From Microbacterium sp. AK009 (GTDB taxonomy: Bacteria; Actinomycetota; Actinomycetes; Actinomycetales; Microbacteriaceae), in NCBI RefSeq assembly GCF_013410955.1, contig NZ_JACCCG010000002.1, forward strand, positions 434,001 to 498,000: a stretch of 64,000 nucleotides of DNA, given 5' to 3'. How positions within the stretch are numbered: the stretch's first letter is position 1; each line of letters starts with the position of its first letter. Under the pieces are notes generated by a model. It was not told where the DNA came from and did not search any database. It saw only the letters and a list, made by a program, of their open reading frames with translations. The position numbers and the translations under genes were made by a program. Of this stretch, positions 45,863-56,318 are shown one piece after another.

Positions 45863-45893
45863 GCTGGGCGCCGGACGGCGCTCTCCCAGCCTA
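45863..45893 (-). promoter_or_regulatory. -10 and 5'-leader stem-loop of the histidine phosphatase gene
   Basis: A TAGGCT -10 (45888-45893) partly overlaps a stem of GCTGGG/CCCAGC with an inner GCGCC/GGCGC pair (45863-45890). The stem would lie near the 5' end of the mRNA. Confidence 0.4.
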
Positions 45894-45939
45894 CGTCAGC
45901 GGATCCCGCTCGGGTCGAACCCGGCCGCGCGTCCCGCGA

Positions 45940-46980
45940 TCACTCCGCCGCGCGGGCGATCTCGGCGAGCTGGGCGCGACTGAGGTGGACGCCGACGCCC
46001 TGCACCAGCTCCTCGACGTGCTCGGGCGCGTAAGCGTTGACGATGGGCGCAGTCACCAGCCGCTGCGCGAGGAGCCACGCGACCGCGACCGCGGCATCGG
46101 GGAGACCGTGGTCGGCGCCCACCTCGTCGAGCGCGCGAAGCACCCGCGTACCGCGCCGATTGAGGCTCGCCGCCAGCTGCGCACCCCGAGCCGACAGCCC
46201 GCCGCGGGACCGACTGCGGTATCGACCGGCGAGGAAGCCGTGCTCGAGTGCGTGCGACGCGGTCACCGACATCCCCTGCGCGCTGGCGACCAGGCGGAGG
46301 TCGGCGTCGAACTCGTGCCGGCGCAGGATGTTGAAGGGGACGTCGAGCACCGTGAGGCGCGGGTAGCCGGCGGACGAGAGGATGCGAGCCTCGACCAGCT
46401 GCGCCGCCGTGTAGCCCACACCGCCGAGAGCGCGGATCTTGCCGGCCTCGACGAGCCACTCGGCCGTGGCCAGCGTGTCTTCCAGAGCGGTCACGCTGTC
46501 GGCCGCGGCGTCGAGCGTGAGCACGTCCACCCGGTCGGTGCGCAGCCGACTGAGCGAGGCCTCGACGCTGCGGACGAGGTCGACGGGGCCGAGGCCGGGA
46601 TTGTCGGGGTGCCCGCCGACCCGCACCATGAGCACGACCTCGTCGCGCAGACCCCGGGAATGCACCCACTGGCCGACGATGTGTTCACTGCGACCGCTGG
46701 AGTAGGTGTCGGCGGTGTGCACGGCGTTTCCACCGAGCTCGGCATAGGTGTCGAGGATGGCGTGACTGGATTCGAGATCGACGTTCCAGCCGAATTCGGC
46801 GGCACCCAGGATGAGGGGGAAGATCTGCGCGCCGGCGTCGCCCAGCGGGACGCGGACTCCAGCGCCGACTCCGGGACCCTGCACGGGGATCGGCGCGGAC
46901 GGGTGCAGCGCGGATGCGGGCGTGTCTTTGCGGCGCTGTCGTCGCGACGACGAGACAAGCTCGGTGCCTCGGTCCGACAT
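45940..46980 (-). CDS. Aldo/keto reductase-fold protein lacking most catalytic residues
   Basis: The 346-residue protein aligns along the aldo/keto reductase barrel (PLILGAAEFGWN, GRSEHIVGQWV, RALGGVGYTAAQL). Of the catalytic tetrad Asp-Tyr-Lys-His, only Tyr93 is kept: the Asp position of the usual IDTADVY is His88, the Lys position is Arg120 (LMVRVG) and the His position is Asp157 (LTLDAA). It is therefore probably not an ordinary reductase. A basic 35-residue N-terminal extension precedes the fold. GAGGGGG lies about 6 nt before the ATG. It could bind NADPH or act as a sensor; this is inference. Confidence 0.82.
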   Translation of the reverse strand: MSDRGTELVSSSRRQRRKDTPASALHPSAPIPVQGPGVGAGVRVPLGDAGAQIFPLILGAAEFGWNVDLESSHAILDTYAELGGNAVHTADTYSSGRSEHIVGQWVHSRGLRDEVVLMVRVGGHPDNPGLGPVDLVRSVEASLSRLRTDRVDVLTLDAAADSVTALEDTLATAEWLVEAGKIRALGGVGYTAAQLVEARILSSAGYPRLTVLDVPFNILRRHEFDADLRLVASAQGMSVTASHALEHGFLAGRYRSRSRGGLSARGAQLAASLNRRGTRVLRALDEVGADHGLPDAAVAVAWLLAQRLVTAPIVNAYAPEHVEELVQGVGVHLSRAQLAEIARAAE

Positions 46981-47126
46981 ACGCACCCCCTCACGACATC
47001 CTGTCGCGTGACGCGCCCCCCGACGCGTACTTCGAGGGTAGGGGGTGCCTCCGACGCCACCTGCCATTGCGGTGCCCTGTCGGTGAACTTCCCATAACGG
47101 TTTCATCACGAAACCTCGCAGGACGC

Positions 47127-47161
47127 GGATGCCCGCCCCTCACGAGGAGGGACGGGCATCC
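47127..47161 (-). terminator. Stem-loop terminator of pnp
   Basis: A 9-bp perfect stem (GGATGCCCG/CGGGCATCC) is extended internally by CCTC/GAGG. It begins 15 bp after the pnp stop. A T-rich stretch further on is weak. Confidence 0.65.
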
Positions 47162-47175
47162 GTCGAGGGTGTCGC

Positions 47176-49434
<2,259 letters not shown>

Positions 49435-49768
49435 GAGGTCTCTCCTTCTTTGTTTATGCTCGCGCACGCGTATCGCGCGCGAGGATGTGCGAAGGAGCAG
49501 GAACAGGCAGATCTCAGCGCGCGGCGTGGCCGCGATACTCGCCAGCGCTGGTCACCAGAAGAAGAGCACCCGGCGCGATGATCATCATCGCCGCGACGGG
49601 GATTCCACCTCAGGGGACCAGCTTCCTGCCGGCCTGCTCCGGTGTGCTGTGCAGCACGGTGCTCGTATGGAATTGAGCGGATGCCCGGGGGCAACCTTCC
49701 CGATCCTATCAGCGTCGGGCGCCGCGCACCCCTGGCGTGATCTGACCGGTCGTGCCTACGATGCCGAC
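49435..49768. other. pnp leader and intergenic region
   Basis: This 334-bp gap holds the pnp ribosome-binding site (AAGGAG), a 7-bp inverted repeat CTCGCGC/GCGCGAG (49459-49483) 25 nt before the TTG, and a smaller palindrome GTGCTG-TG-CAGCAC (49644-49657). No gene was recognised. PNPase is autoregulated through its leader in E. coli; a similar role for the stem is only a suggestion. Confidence 0.5.
49757..49762 (+). promoter_or_regulatory. -10 hexamer of leaderless small acidic protein gene
   Basis: TACGAT, 6 nt, then ATG 49769. Confidence 0.5.
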
Positions 49769-49963
49769 ATGGAGACCCACGGCATCGGCGACTTCCGCGA
49801 GATCCACTCCGACGACGAGCGCCCCGTCCCCGTCGACGACGACGCCGAACTCGAGCTTCCGCCCCCCACGATCGATCCATTCGAGCGCGTCGAGGATGAC
49901 ACCGACGATCTCGTCGCCGAGGAGCGCGACGCCGCGATCGAGAGCGGTCACCTCGAGCCCTGA
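49769..49963 (+). CDS. Small acidic protein of unknown function
   Basis: This 64-residue protein is very acidic (over a third Asp/Glu), with the stretches IHSDDERPVPVDDDAELELPP and VEDDTDDLVAEERDAAIESG. No domain was recognised and there is no signal peptide or membrane segment; it is probably largely disordered. The gene is credited because its ATG lies 6 nt after a TACGAT -10, and its frame is kept open only from that ATG. It is divergent from pnp and convergent with dctA. It could be a protein-binding tail-like peptide. Confidence 0.65.
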   Translation: METHGIGDFREIHSDDERPVPVDDDAELELPPPTIDPFERVEDDTDDLVAEERDAAIESGHLEP

Positions 49964-50025
49964 TCATCCGATACGCGCGACGCCCCACCGCCGAGCGCGG
50001 TGGGGCGTCGCCTGGTGCAGGGCGT

Positions 50026-51468
50026 TCAGCGGCCGATGAGGGCGCGTCGCTCGTTCTCCCGGGCGGCTGCCCGATCGATGGCGGCGTCCTCCAGCTCCGC
50101 CACGCCGACCGCGTCGGGGGCGTCGGAGAGTCCGTCGTGGTCGTGACCGGCGAGGCTGGCCTCGTCGAAGGGCACCTTGCCCGCGAGCACGCGGCGCGCG
50201 CGGGAGGCGTCGAACTCCTTGGTCCACGCCCCGATCAGCAGGGTGGCCACGGCATTGCCCGTGAAGTTCGTCACCGCACGGCCTTCGGACATGAACCGGT
50301 CGATTCCCACGATGACACCGACGCCGTTGACGAGGTCGGGACGGTACGCCTGGAGCCCGGCGGCGAGTGTCGCGAGCCCCGCACCGGTCACTCCGGCGGC
50401 GCCCTTGGACGCGATGATCATGAAGACCAGAAGCCCGATCTGCTCGCCGATCGACATCGGCGCGCCCATCCCCGTCGCGATGAACAGCGAGGCCATCGTC
50501 AGGTAGATCGCGGTGCCGTCGAGGTTGAAGGAGTAGCCGGTGGGCACGGTGATGCCGACGACGGGCTTGGAGACCCCGAGGTGCTCCATCTTGGCGATCA
50601 GTCGCGGCAGCGCCGACTCCGAGGACGACGTGCCGACGATCAGCAGGTACTCGCGGCCCAGGTACTTCATGAGGCTGAACAGATTGACCCGCGTCACCGC
50701 CCACAGAAGCGTTCCGAGGATGACGACGATGAAGATCGCGCAGGTGATGTAGAAGGCGATCATGAGCGTGCCCAGGGCGATGATGGCCCCCACCCCGGTG
50801 GCTCCCACCACCGCGGCGATCGCGCCGAACGCACCGAGCGGAGCGAGCCACAGGATCATGCCGAGAATGCGGAACACCAGCGCCTGGAGGCTCTTCACCG
50901 CGTTCATGATCGGCGCCGCCTTCTCGCCCATCTGCTGCAGGGCGAAACCGACCAGCAGTGCGATGAACAGCACCTGGAGCACGTTCTCACCGGTGAAGGC
51001 CGAGAAGAAGGTCGTCGGGATGATGCCGAGGATGAACTCCTCGGTGGTCTTCGCCTCGGCGGTGGACTCGTAGCTGGCTCCTGCCATGTCCAGTCCTGTA
51101 CCGGGGTGGATGAGGTTGCCGACCACCAGGCCGATCGCGAGCGCGAAGGTGGACATCACCATGAAGTACGCCAGCGCCAAACCGCCGATCTTGCCGACCG
51201 TCGCGGCCTTCGCGATCGAGCCGACTCCCACGACGATGGTGCAGAAGATGATGGGGGCGATCATCATCTTGATGAGCGACACGAACGCCGCCCCCAGGGG
51301 CTTGAGAGCCATGCCGAACTCGGGCCAGACGAGCCCGACGATCGCCCCCAGGACGACGGCGGCGATGACGGAGACGTACAGCCACGTGTGCTTGTCCCAG
51401 GCCTGCTTGCCCCGACGGGCGGAGAACCGGGGAAGAGTGAAAGTGGTCGTGCGTGGTGAGAGAGCCAT
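50026..51468 (-). CDS. dctA: Dicarboxylate/cation symporter (DctA-like)
   Basis: The 480-residue sodium:dicarboxylate symporter-family protein has about eight membrane helices plus two re-entrant hairpins. Substrate-binding motifs are TSSSESALP and PTGYSFNLDGTAIY. It would take up succinate, fumarate, malate or related acids. Its start is taken at the second of two tandem ATGs because GGAGG lies 5 nt before it. The C-terminal 60 residues are polar and Asp/Ala-rich. A divergent two-component system next door most likely senses the same substrates. Confidence 0.93.
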   Translation of the reverse strand: MALSPRTTTFTLPRFSARRGKQAWDKHTWLYVSVIAAVVLGAIVGLVWPEFGMALKPLGAAFVSLIKMMIAPIIFCTIVVGVGSIAKAATVGKIGGLALAYFMVMSTFALAIGLVVGNLIHPGTGLDMAGASYESTAEAKTTEEFILGIIPTTFFSAFTGENVLQVLFIALLVGFALQQMGEKAAPIMNAVKSLQALVFRILGMILWLAPLGAFGAIAAVVGATGVGAIIALGTLMIAFYITCAIFIVVILGTLLWAVTRVNLFSLMKYLGREYLLIVGTSSSESALPRLIAKMEHLGVSKPVVGITVPTGYSFNLDGTAIYLTMASLFIATGMGAPMSIGEQIGLLVFMIIASKGAAGVTGAGLATLAAGLQAYRPDLVNGVGVIVGIDRFMSEGRAVTNFTGNAVATLLIGAWTKEFDASRARRVLAGKVPFDEASLAGHDHDGLSDAPDAVGVAELEDAAIDRAAARENERRALIGR

Positions 51469-51471
51469 CAT

Positions 51472-51636
51472 CGCCTCCAGGGAACGGTCGTTGTCCACAT
51501 CGACGCGGATCGTCCGCGTCAGTGGTCAGACTCGTCGCGACCGAGGCCCGGGGTCGATTTGTGGTCGTATTGGTCGCCGCGCGAGCGACACGATCGACGG
51601 CAGGATGGAGGCACGCGGCGATCGATGAGGAGTGCC
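51472..51636. promoter_or_regulatory. Divergent promoter region of dctA and the two-component system
   Basis: This 165-bp gap contains three TGGTC direct repeats (51523, 51562 and 51571), the last two 9 bp apart. They are candidate binding sites for the response regulator. No clear -10/-35 pair was identified. Confidence 0.35.
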
Positions 51637-52896
51637 ATGCCACGACGGCCAGCCCCGGCGAGCGCGGCGTCGCGCGTGTTCGCGGCGGTCGCGGCATCCG
51701 TCGTGGCGATCGTCGTGATCCTCGCCGGCGTCCTGGTGCTCGATGCGCAGGGCTCGGAGAGGTCGGAGGCCGAGGAGGTGACCCGCACCGTGGCGACGAC
51801 CCTCTCCGCCCTCCCCGAGGTGGAGGCCGCTGTCGGGGAGCCCGAGGCCAGCACTGTGCTCCAGCCGATCGCGGAGCGGATCATGCGGGAATCGGATCTC
51901 GATTTCGTCGTCATCATGACAGCAGAGGGGACCCGCCTCACGCACCCCGATCCGGGGGAGATCGGTCGTGCCTACCTCGGCACCATGCCTGCGGAGCCCG
52001 CGACTCTGACCGAGGAGTTCGTGGGCACCCTCGGACCCTCGGTGCGGACGATCTCGCCCATCATCTCCGAGGGGCGCCTGGTGGGGTGGGTGGCCGTGGG
52101 GGTCACGCTCGGCAGCATCTGGGCTGAGATCCTCTCCCGCCTGCCGTTCGTGCTCGGCATCGCGCTGCTGCTGCTGGCGGCCGGTCTCGTGGGTGCCGTC
52201 GTGGCCCGGCGACAGCTGCGCCGGATGGCCGGCGACCTCCCCGCGGGGACGATCCGCGACGCGGTGGCGTCGTACGAGTCGGTGCGCACCCTCGGCGAGG
52301 CGCTGCGGGCCCAGACCCACGAGCACGGGAACCGGATGCACACCGCCGTGTCGCTGCTCGAACTCGGCCGCACCGAGGAAGCGGTGGAGATCCTCACCGA
52401 GACCTCGCGCCAGAGCCAGTCGCTCGTCGACCAGGTCGCCGCACGTCGGGACGGCGACCCCACCGTCGGTGCCCTGCTGCTGGGCAAGGCCGCCCAGGCT
52501 CGCGAGCGCACCGTCGCCTGGGACGCCCGGATCTCCCCCGACGCACCGCGGAGCACCCTGACCCCGATCGACGCCGTCTCGGTGGTGGGAAACCTCATCG
52601 ACAACGCCGTCGACGCCGCGGCCACCGGGCCGACGCCCCGCTGGGTGCGCGTGGAGTTCGACCCTCTTCCCGACGGCGCGTTGCGGATCCGCGTCGCCGA
52701 CAGCGGCACCGGGATCGATCCCGCCGATCGCGAGCGGATCTTCGCACACGGCTTCTCCACGAAGCCCGCCGGCGCCGAGGGCCGTGGGGTGGGCCTCGCC
52801 CTGGTGCGCGCCATCGTCGACGGTGCGGGCGGCAGCATCCGGATCACCGATCACCCGACCACGTTCGAGGTCGTCCTGCCGGGGCGGACGCGATGA
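51637..52896 (+). CDS. CitA/DcuS-type sensor histidine kinase
   Basis: The 419-residue kinase has a membrane helix (about 12-34), an extracytoplasmic PAS-like (sCache) sensor (about 38-168), a second helix (170-191), a coiled region and a SpoOB-type dimerisation box with the phospho-acceptor His228 in THEHGNRMH. The ATPase domain has the N box NLIDNAVDAA and DSGTGID. The internal cytoplasmic PAS of DcuS is missing. It should sense dicarboxylates or citrate and pass phosphate to the adjacent regulator. AGGAG precedes ATG 51637. Confidence 0.92.
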   Translation: MPRRPAPASAASRVFAAVAASVVAIVVILAGVLVLDAQGSERSEAEEVTRTVATTLSALPEVEAAVGEPEASTVLQPIAERIMRESDLDFVVIMTAEGTRLTHPDPGEIGRAYLGTMPAEPATLTEEFVGTLGPSVRTISPIISEGRLVGWVAVGVTLGSIWAEILSRLPFVLGIALLLLAAGLVGAVVARRQLRRMAGDLPAGTIRDAVASYESVRTLGEALRAQTHEHGNRMHTAVSLLELGRTEEAVEILTETSRQSQSLVDQVAARRDGDPTVGALLLGKAAQARERTVAWDARISPDAPRSTLTPIDAVSVVGNLIDNAVDAAATGPTPRWVRVEFDPLPDGALRIRVADSGTGIDPADRERIFAHGFSTKPAGAEGRGVGLALVRAIVDGAGGSIRITDHPTTFEVVLPGRTR

Positions 52897-53573
52897 TCGG
52901 CGTGCTGCTGGTGGACGATGACCCCCTCACCATCGAGGTGCATCGTCGCCACCTGGAGCGCATCGACGGATTCGACGTCGTCGGGGAGTGTCATGACGCC
53001 AGATCGGCGGTGAGCGCGATCCTCGAGGCGGCCCCGGGCGCGATCGACCTGGTGCTCCTGGACGTCACGATGCCCGACGGCACCGGGGTCGACGTCCTGC
53101 GGCATGTCCGCGCGCGCGGCGACGCGGTCGATGTGATCGCGGTCACCGGCGTCCGCGACGCCGACATCGTGCGGCAGATGGTGGCCCTGGGCGTGACGCA
53201 GTATCTCGTGAAGCCGTTCACGTTCGCGGTGTTCTCCGACCGGCTCCGGCAGTACGTCGACTTCCGGCGCAGGGCATCGGATGCCGCGGGCCCGGCGACC
53301 CAGGAGGAGATCGACGCGCTCCTTGGGGCCCTCCGTCCCCCGGCGGGGACCGTGCTTCCCAAGGGCCTGTCGGCGGAAAGCCTCGAACGGATCGCGCATG
53401 CCGTGCGTGTCGGCGGTCCGCTCTCGGCCGTGGAGGCCGCCGTGCAGACGGGTCTGTCGCGAGTGTCGGCGCGTCGGTATCTCGAGCACCTCGTCGACGC
53501 CGGACGCGTCGACCGGATCCCCCGCTACCACGGGCGAGGACGGCCCGAGTCGGAGTACCGGTGGCGCAGCTGA
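52893..53573 (+). CDS. CitB/DcuR-type response regulator
   Basis: The 226-residue regulator has a receiver domain with acidic pair Asp8-Asp9, phospho-acceptor Asp57 (LLDVTMPD), Thr85 and Lys107 (VKPF), and a C-terminal winged HTH (about 170-222; SAVEAAVQTGLSRVSARRYLEHL), the arrangement of CitB/DcuR. It overlaps the kinase by 4 bp. The likely target is the divergent dctA promoter. Its stop codon directly abuts the stop of the convergent glycosyltransferase gene. Confidence 0.93.
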   Translation: MIGVLLVDDDPLTIEVHRRHLERIDGFDVVGECHDARSAVSAILEAAPGAIDLVLLDVTMPDGTGVDVLRHVRARGDAVDVIAVTGVRDADIVRQMVALGVTQYLVKPFTFAVFSDRLRQYVDFRRRASDAAGPATQEEIDALLGALRPPAGTVLPKGLSAESLERIAHAVRVGGPLSAVEAAVQTGLSRVSARRYLEHLVDAGRVDRIPRYHGRGRPESEYRWRS

Positions 53574-55571
53574 CTAGGGCGAGTCGATCAGACGCGCCGG
53601 AGCGGTGCCGCCACCCCCGACGAGCACGTAATCGGCGTGCTTGGCGCTGAGACCGTCGCCGGCGGTCCTCCCCCGCAGGCGCCGCCAGATCCACGGCAGC
53701 GCATCGCGACGCAGCCAACTCCCGACGGCGGGTGGGTCGTCGTCGGCGTGGAGCGCGGCATCGAGTCTGCCGAGGGCTTCGGCGTCGGGCACCCCGAGCG
53801 TCTCGGCGGCCCGATAGGCCAGGAACCGGTGCCCGCTCGAGCGCAGGTGCACCCTGTCGACCGCCCAGAAGGCGACGTCGCCGATCGCGGGGTGCGCGTC
53901 GAGGTCCAGGAGCATCGCTCCCGTCTCCCCTGCCACCCGCCGCATCTCCCCGGCGTACCGGGCGAACCGACGCGAGAACACGCGCGCGCCCGGCCGGCGC
54001 GGGAGGAACGGTGTCACGAGCAGCACGTCGATTCCCGCATCCCGCAGGAGCCGCACCGAGACCGCGACGTCGTCGGCGAGGTCGGCGGGGTCGCGGCGGG
54101 TCCCGACGAGATCGTTCGCGCCGATGAGGATCGAGACGAGGTCGGGTCTCAGCGCCAGCGCCTGAGGCACCTGCACCGCCGCGATGTCGCGGACGCGGCG
54201 GCTGCGAACGGCGAGGTTGGCGTAATGCAGAGGCTCGGTCGCGCCCGCACCCTGTGAGCGGGCCAGCAGCTCCGCCAGGCGATCCGCCCACCCTCGGAAC
54301 TGTCCCGACGGCATGCGCGAGGCGTCGCACAGCCCCTCGGTGAGAGAGTCGCCGAGGGCGACGAAGCGGCGCCAGCGCGGGGTGGCCACGAGCGGCGCCG
54401 GCGAGGCGTCGGGGCGCCCGAGGCCGCGGACGACCTGCGCGGCATCGATCGGGCGGAGCCGTCGCGCCTCGCCGTAGTGCTCCAGCAGCTGCGCGCAGAG
54501 CGCCTCCCAGCTGCGGGTGCGGACGGCCTCTCCGGCGGCGGCTGCGAACGCCGCGCGCTTCGCGCCGTCGCCGACGAGGTCCGCCACGCGGGCGCGGAGG
54601 TCGTCGAGATCGCCGGGGCGATAGAGCCAGCCATCGACGCTCGAACGCACGAGATCCACCGGCCCGCCGGTGCCCGTGGCGACGACCGGGACGCCACTGG
54701 CGAGGGCCTCCTGGATCGTCTGACCGAACGTCTCACTCTCCCCCGGGTGGACGAACACGTCGAAGCTCGCCAGCGCCCGCGCGAGCTCGGTGCCACGCAG
54801 ATGTCCGGTGAAGACCGCTTCGGGCAGCGACTTCTCCAGCGCCTCACGCGACGGCCCGTCGCCGACGATCACCACGGTGGTTCCCGGGACGTCGTGGAGG
54901 ACGCGGAGGTCGGCCACCTGCTTCTCGGGAGCGAGGCGACCGACGTACCCGACGATGGTCCGTCCCGGAGCGACCTCCGCCCGCCAGCTTTCGCTCCGCC
55001 GCGACGGGTGGAAGAGGTCGGTGTCCACCCCACGGCCCCATCGGCGCACCCGGTCCACGCCCAGCTCGGCCAGCTGCGTCATCGAGGCGGTGGAGGGGGC
55101 GAGGGTCAGGGTAGCCCTCCGGTGCAGCCGCGTGACGTGGGAGCGGACCAGGGCGGTGGCCCGCGGCATCCCGTACTTCTCGGCGTAGGCGACCACATCG
55201 GTCTGGTAGATCGCCAGGGTCGGGGCCCCCACCGCCTCGGCGGCGATCACCCCCTGCCAGCCGAGCACGAAGGGGGACGCCAGGTGGACGACGTCGGGCC
55301 GGAAGGTGCGCAGGATGCCCGCGAGACGCGCAGCACGGGCGAAGACGACGCGCACCTCGGGGTAGGACGGCAGCGGCACCGAGCGCAGCAGCCGCGCATC
55401 CGCACCGCGCAGGCTCGCGACGACCGTCTCATCGGAGGCGTCCCCGGCGCTCGGGGCGATGACGAGCGTCTCGTGCCCTGCCGCCGACAGATGGCGGAGG
55501 ATCTGCAGCACGGATCCGGTGACCCCGTTCATATGGGGAAGGAAGGACTCGGCGATGACCGCGACTCTCAC
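53574..55571 (-). CDS. Fused GT4 glycosyltransferase - SGNH/GDSL hydrolase
   Basis: The 665-residue protein joins two enzymes. Residues about 1-375 form a GT-B family 4 glycosyltransferase (MgtA/PimB-like mannosyltransferase), with LPHMNGVT, YVGRLAPEKQV and the E280-x7-E288 motif in HPGESETFGQTIQEAL. Residues about 402-600 are an SGNH hydrolase with GDSL (Ser409), Asn486 in GAND and the Asp572-x-x-His575 pair. No signal peptide or membrane helix is present, so it acts at the inner face. GTG 55571 was chosen for fold completeness. It may make and deacylate, or acylate, the same envelope glycan or glycolipid. Confidence 0.87.
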   Translation of the reverse strand: MRVAVIAESFLPHMNGVTGSVLQILRHLSAAGHETLVIAPSAGDASDETVVASLRGADARLLRSVPLPSYPEVRVVFARAARLAGILRTFRPDVVHLASPFVLGWQGVIAAEAVGAPTLAIYQTDVVAYAEKYGMPRATALVRSHVTRLHRRATLTLAPSTASMTQLAELGVDRVRRWGRGVDTDLFHPSRRSESWRAEVAPGRTIVGYVGRLAPEKQVADLRVLHDVPGTTVVIVGDGPSREALEKSLPEAVFTGHLRGTELARALASFDVFVHPGESETFGQTIQEALASGVPVVATGTGGPVDLVRSSVDGWLYRPGDLDDLRARVADLVGDGAKRAAFAAAAGEAVRTRSWEALCAQLLEHYGEARRLRPIDAAQVVRGLGRPDASPAPLVATPRWRRFVALGDSLTEGLCDASRMPSGQFRGWADRLAELLARSQGAGATEPLHYANLAVRSRRVRDIAAVQVPQALALRPDLVSILIGANDLVGTRRDPADLADDVAVSVRLLRDAGIDVLLVTPFLPRRPGARVFSRRFARYAGEMRRVAGETGAMLLDLDAHPAIGDVAFWAVDRVHLRSSGHRFLAYRAAETLGVPDAEALGRLDAALHADDDPPAVGSWLRRDALPWIWRRLRGRTAGDGLSAKHADYVLVGGGGTAPARLIDSP

Positions 55572-55712
55572 GCATCCACCATCGCGCGCGCCGGTGCCCG
55601 AACGGATGCCGCGGCGCACCCCGTCGCCGAGAATTCACCGTCCGCACCGCCGCCCGTCACCGGTCGTCCCCCGTTCGGTCGCCGTTCACCGGCCGCTGGT
55701 ACCCACGGAGGT

Positions 55713-56309
55713 GTGATCGACGATCTGCTGGCCGGTGTCTCGGAGAGCCCCTGGGCGCTCGTGGTGATGGCGGCGCTCGTGCTGGGCGACGCCTTCCTCG
55801 TCGTCGTCCCCGGCGAGGTCGCCGTCACCGCCCTGGGCGCCCTCGCCGTCACGCACGGCGCTCCCCCGCTCCTCGCGGTCGTCGCCGTGGCGACGATCGC
55901 CGCCCTCGCCGGCGACACGCTCTGCTACCTCATCGGGCGCACGATCGGCCTGGAGCGGTGGCGGTGGATGCGCGGACGGCGGGTCCGCGCGGCCCTCGGG
56001 CTCGTCGGCGATCGGCTGCGGCGACGCACGGCGGTCGTCCTCTTCAGCGCGCGCTTCGTCCCCTTCGCGCGCCTGGCGGTGAACCTCACCGCCGGGGCGT
56101 CGCGGGTGCCGGCGCCACGCTACCTGCTCGTGGCGGGCCTGGCCGCGCTCGGCTGGGCGGTGTATCAGTCTCTCGTGGGAGCGATCGTGGCGGCCGTCGT
56201 TCCCGGGGGGCCGGTCGTGGCGGTCGTGGTCTCGGTGGCGGTCGCCCTGCTCCTCGGTCTTCTCATCGATCGGCTGCTCGCCCGTCGCACCCTCCCCCCG
56301 GCCGAGTGA
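55713..56309 (+). CDS. DedA-family membrane protein
   Basis: The 198-residue protein has about five hydrophobic segments and the DedA/VTT signature: GDAFLVVVPGEVAVT near the start, AGDTLCYLIGRTIG, and FSARFVPFARLAVNLTAGASR with the F-x-R-x2-P-x2-R pattern. DedA proteins are thought to be scramblases or flippases for lipid carriers such as undecaprenyl phosphate or phospholipids. It is divergent from the glycosyltransferase-hydrolase gene. The GTG start at 55713 has GGAGG too close for a normal Shine-Dalgarno, so the start is uncertain. Confidence 0.85.
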   Translation: MIDDLLAGVSESPWALVVMAALVLGDAFLVVVPGEVAVTALGALAVTHGAPPLLAVVAVATIAALAGDTLCYLIGRTIGLERWRWMRGRRVRAALGLVGDRLRRRTAVVLFSARFVPFARLAVNLTAGASRVPAPRYLLVAGLAALGWAVYQSLVGAIVAAVVPGGPVVAVVVSVAVALLLGLLIDRLLARRTLPPAE

Positions 56310-56318
56310 TCCACGCCG

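Noticed and set aside
45895..45935. GGGTCGAACCCGG resembling a tRNA T-arm
   Set aside because: No acceptor stem, D-arm or anticodon arm can be built around it.
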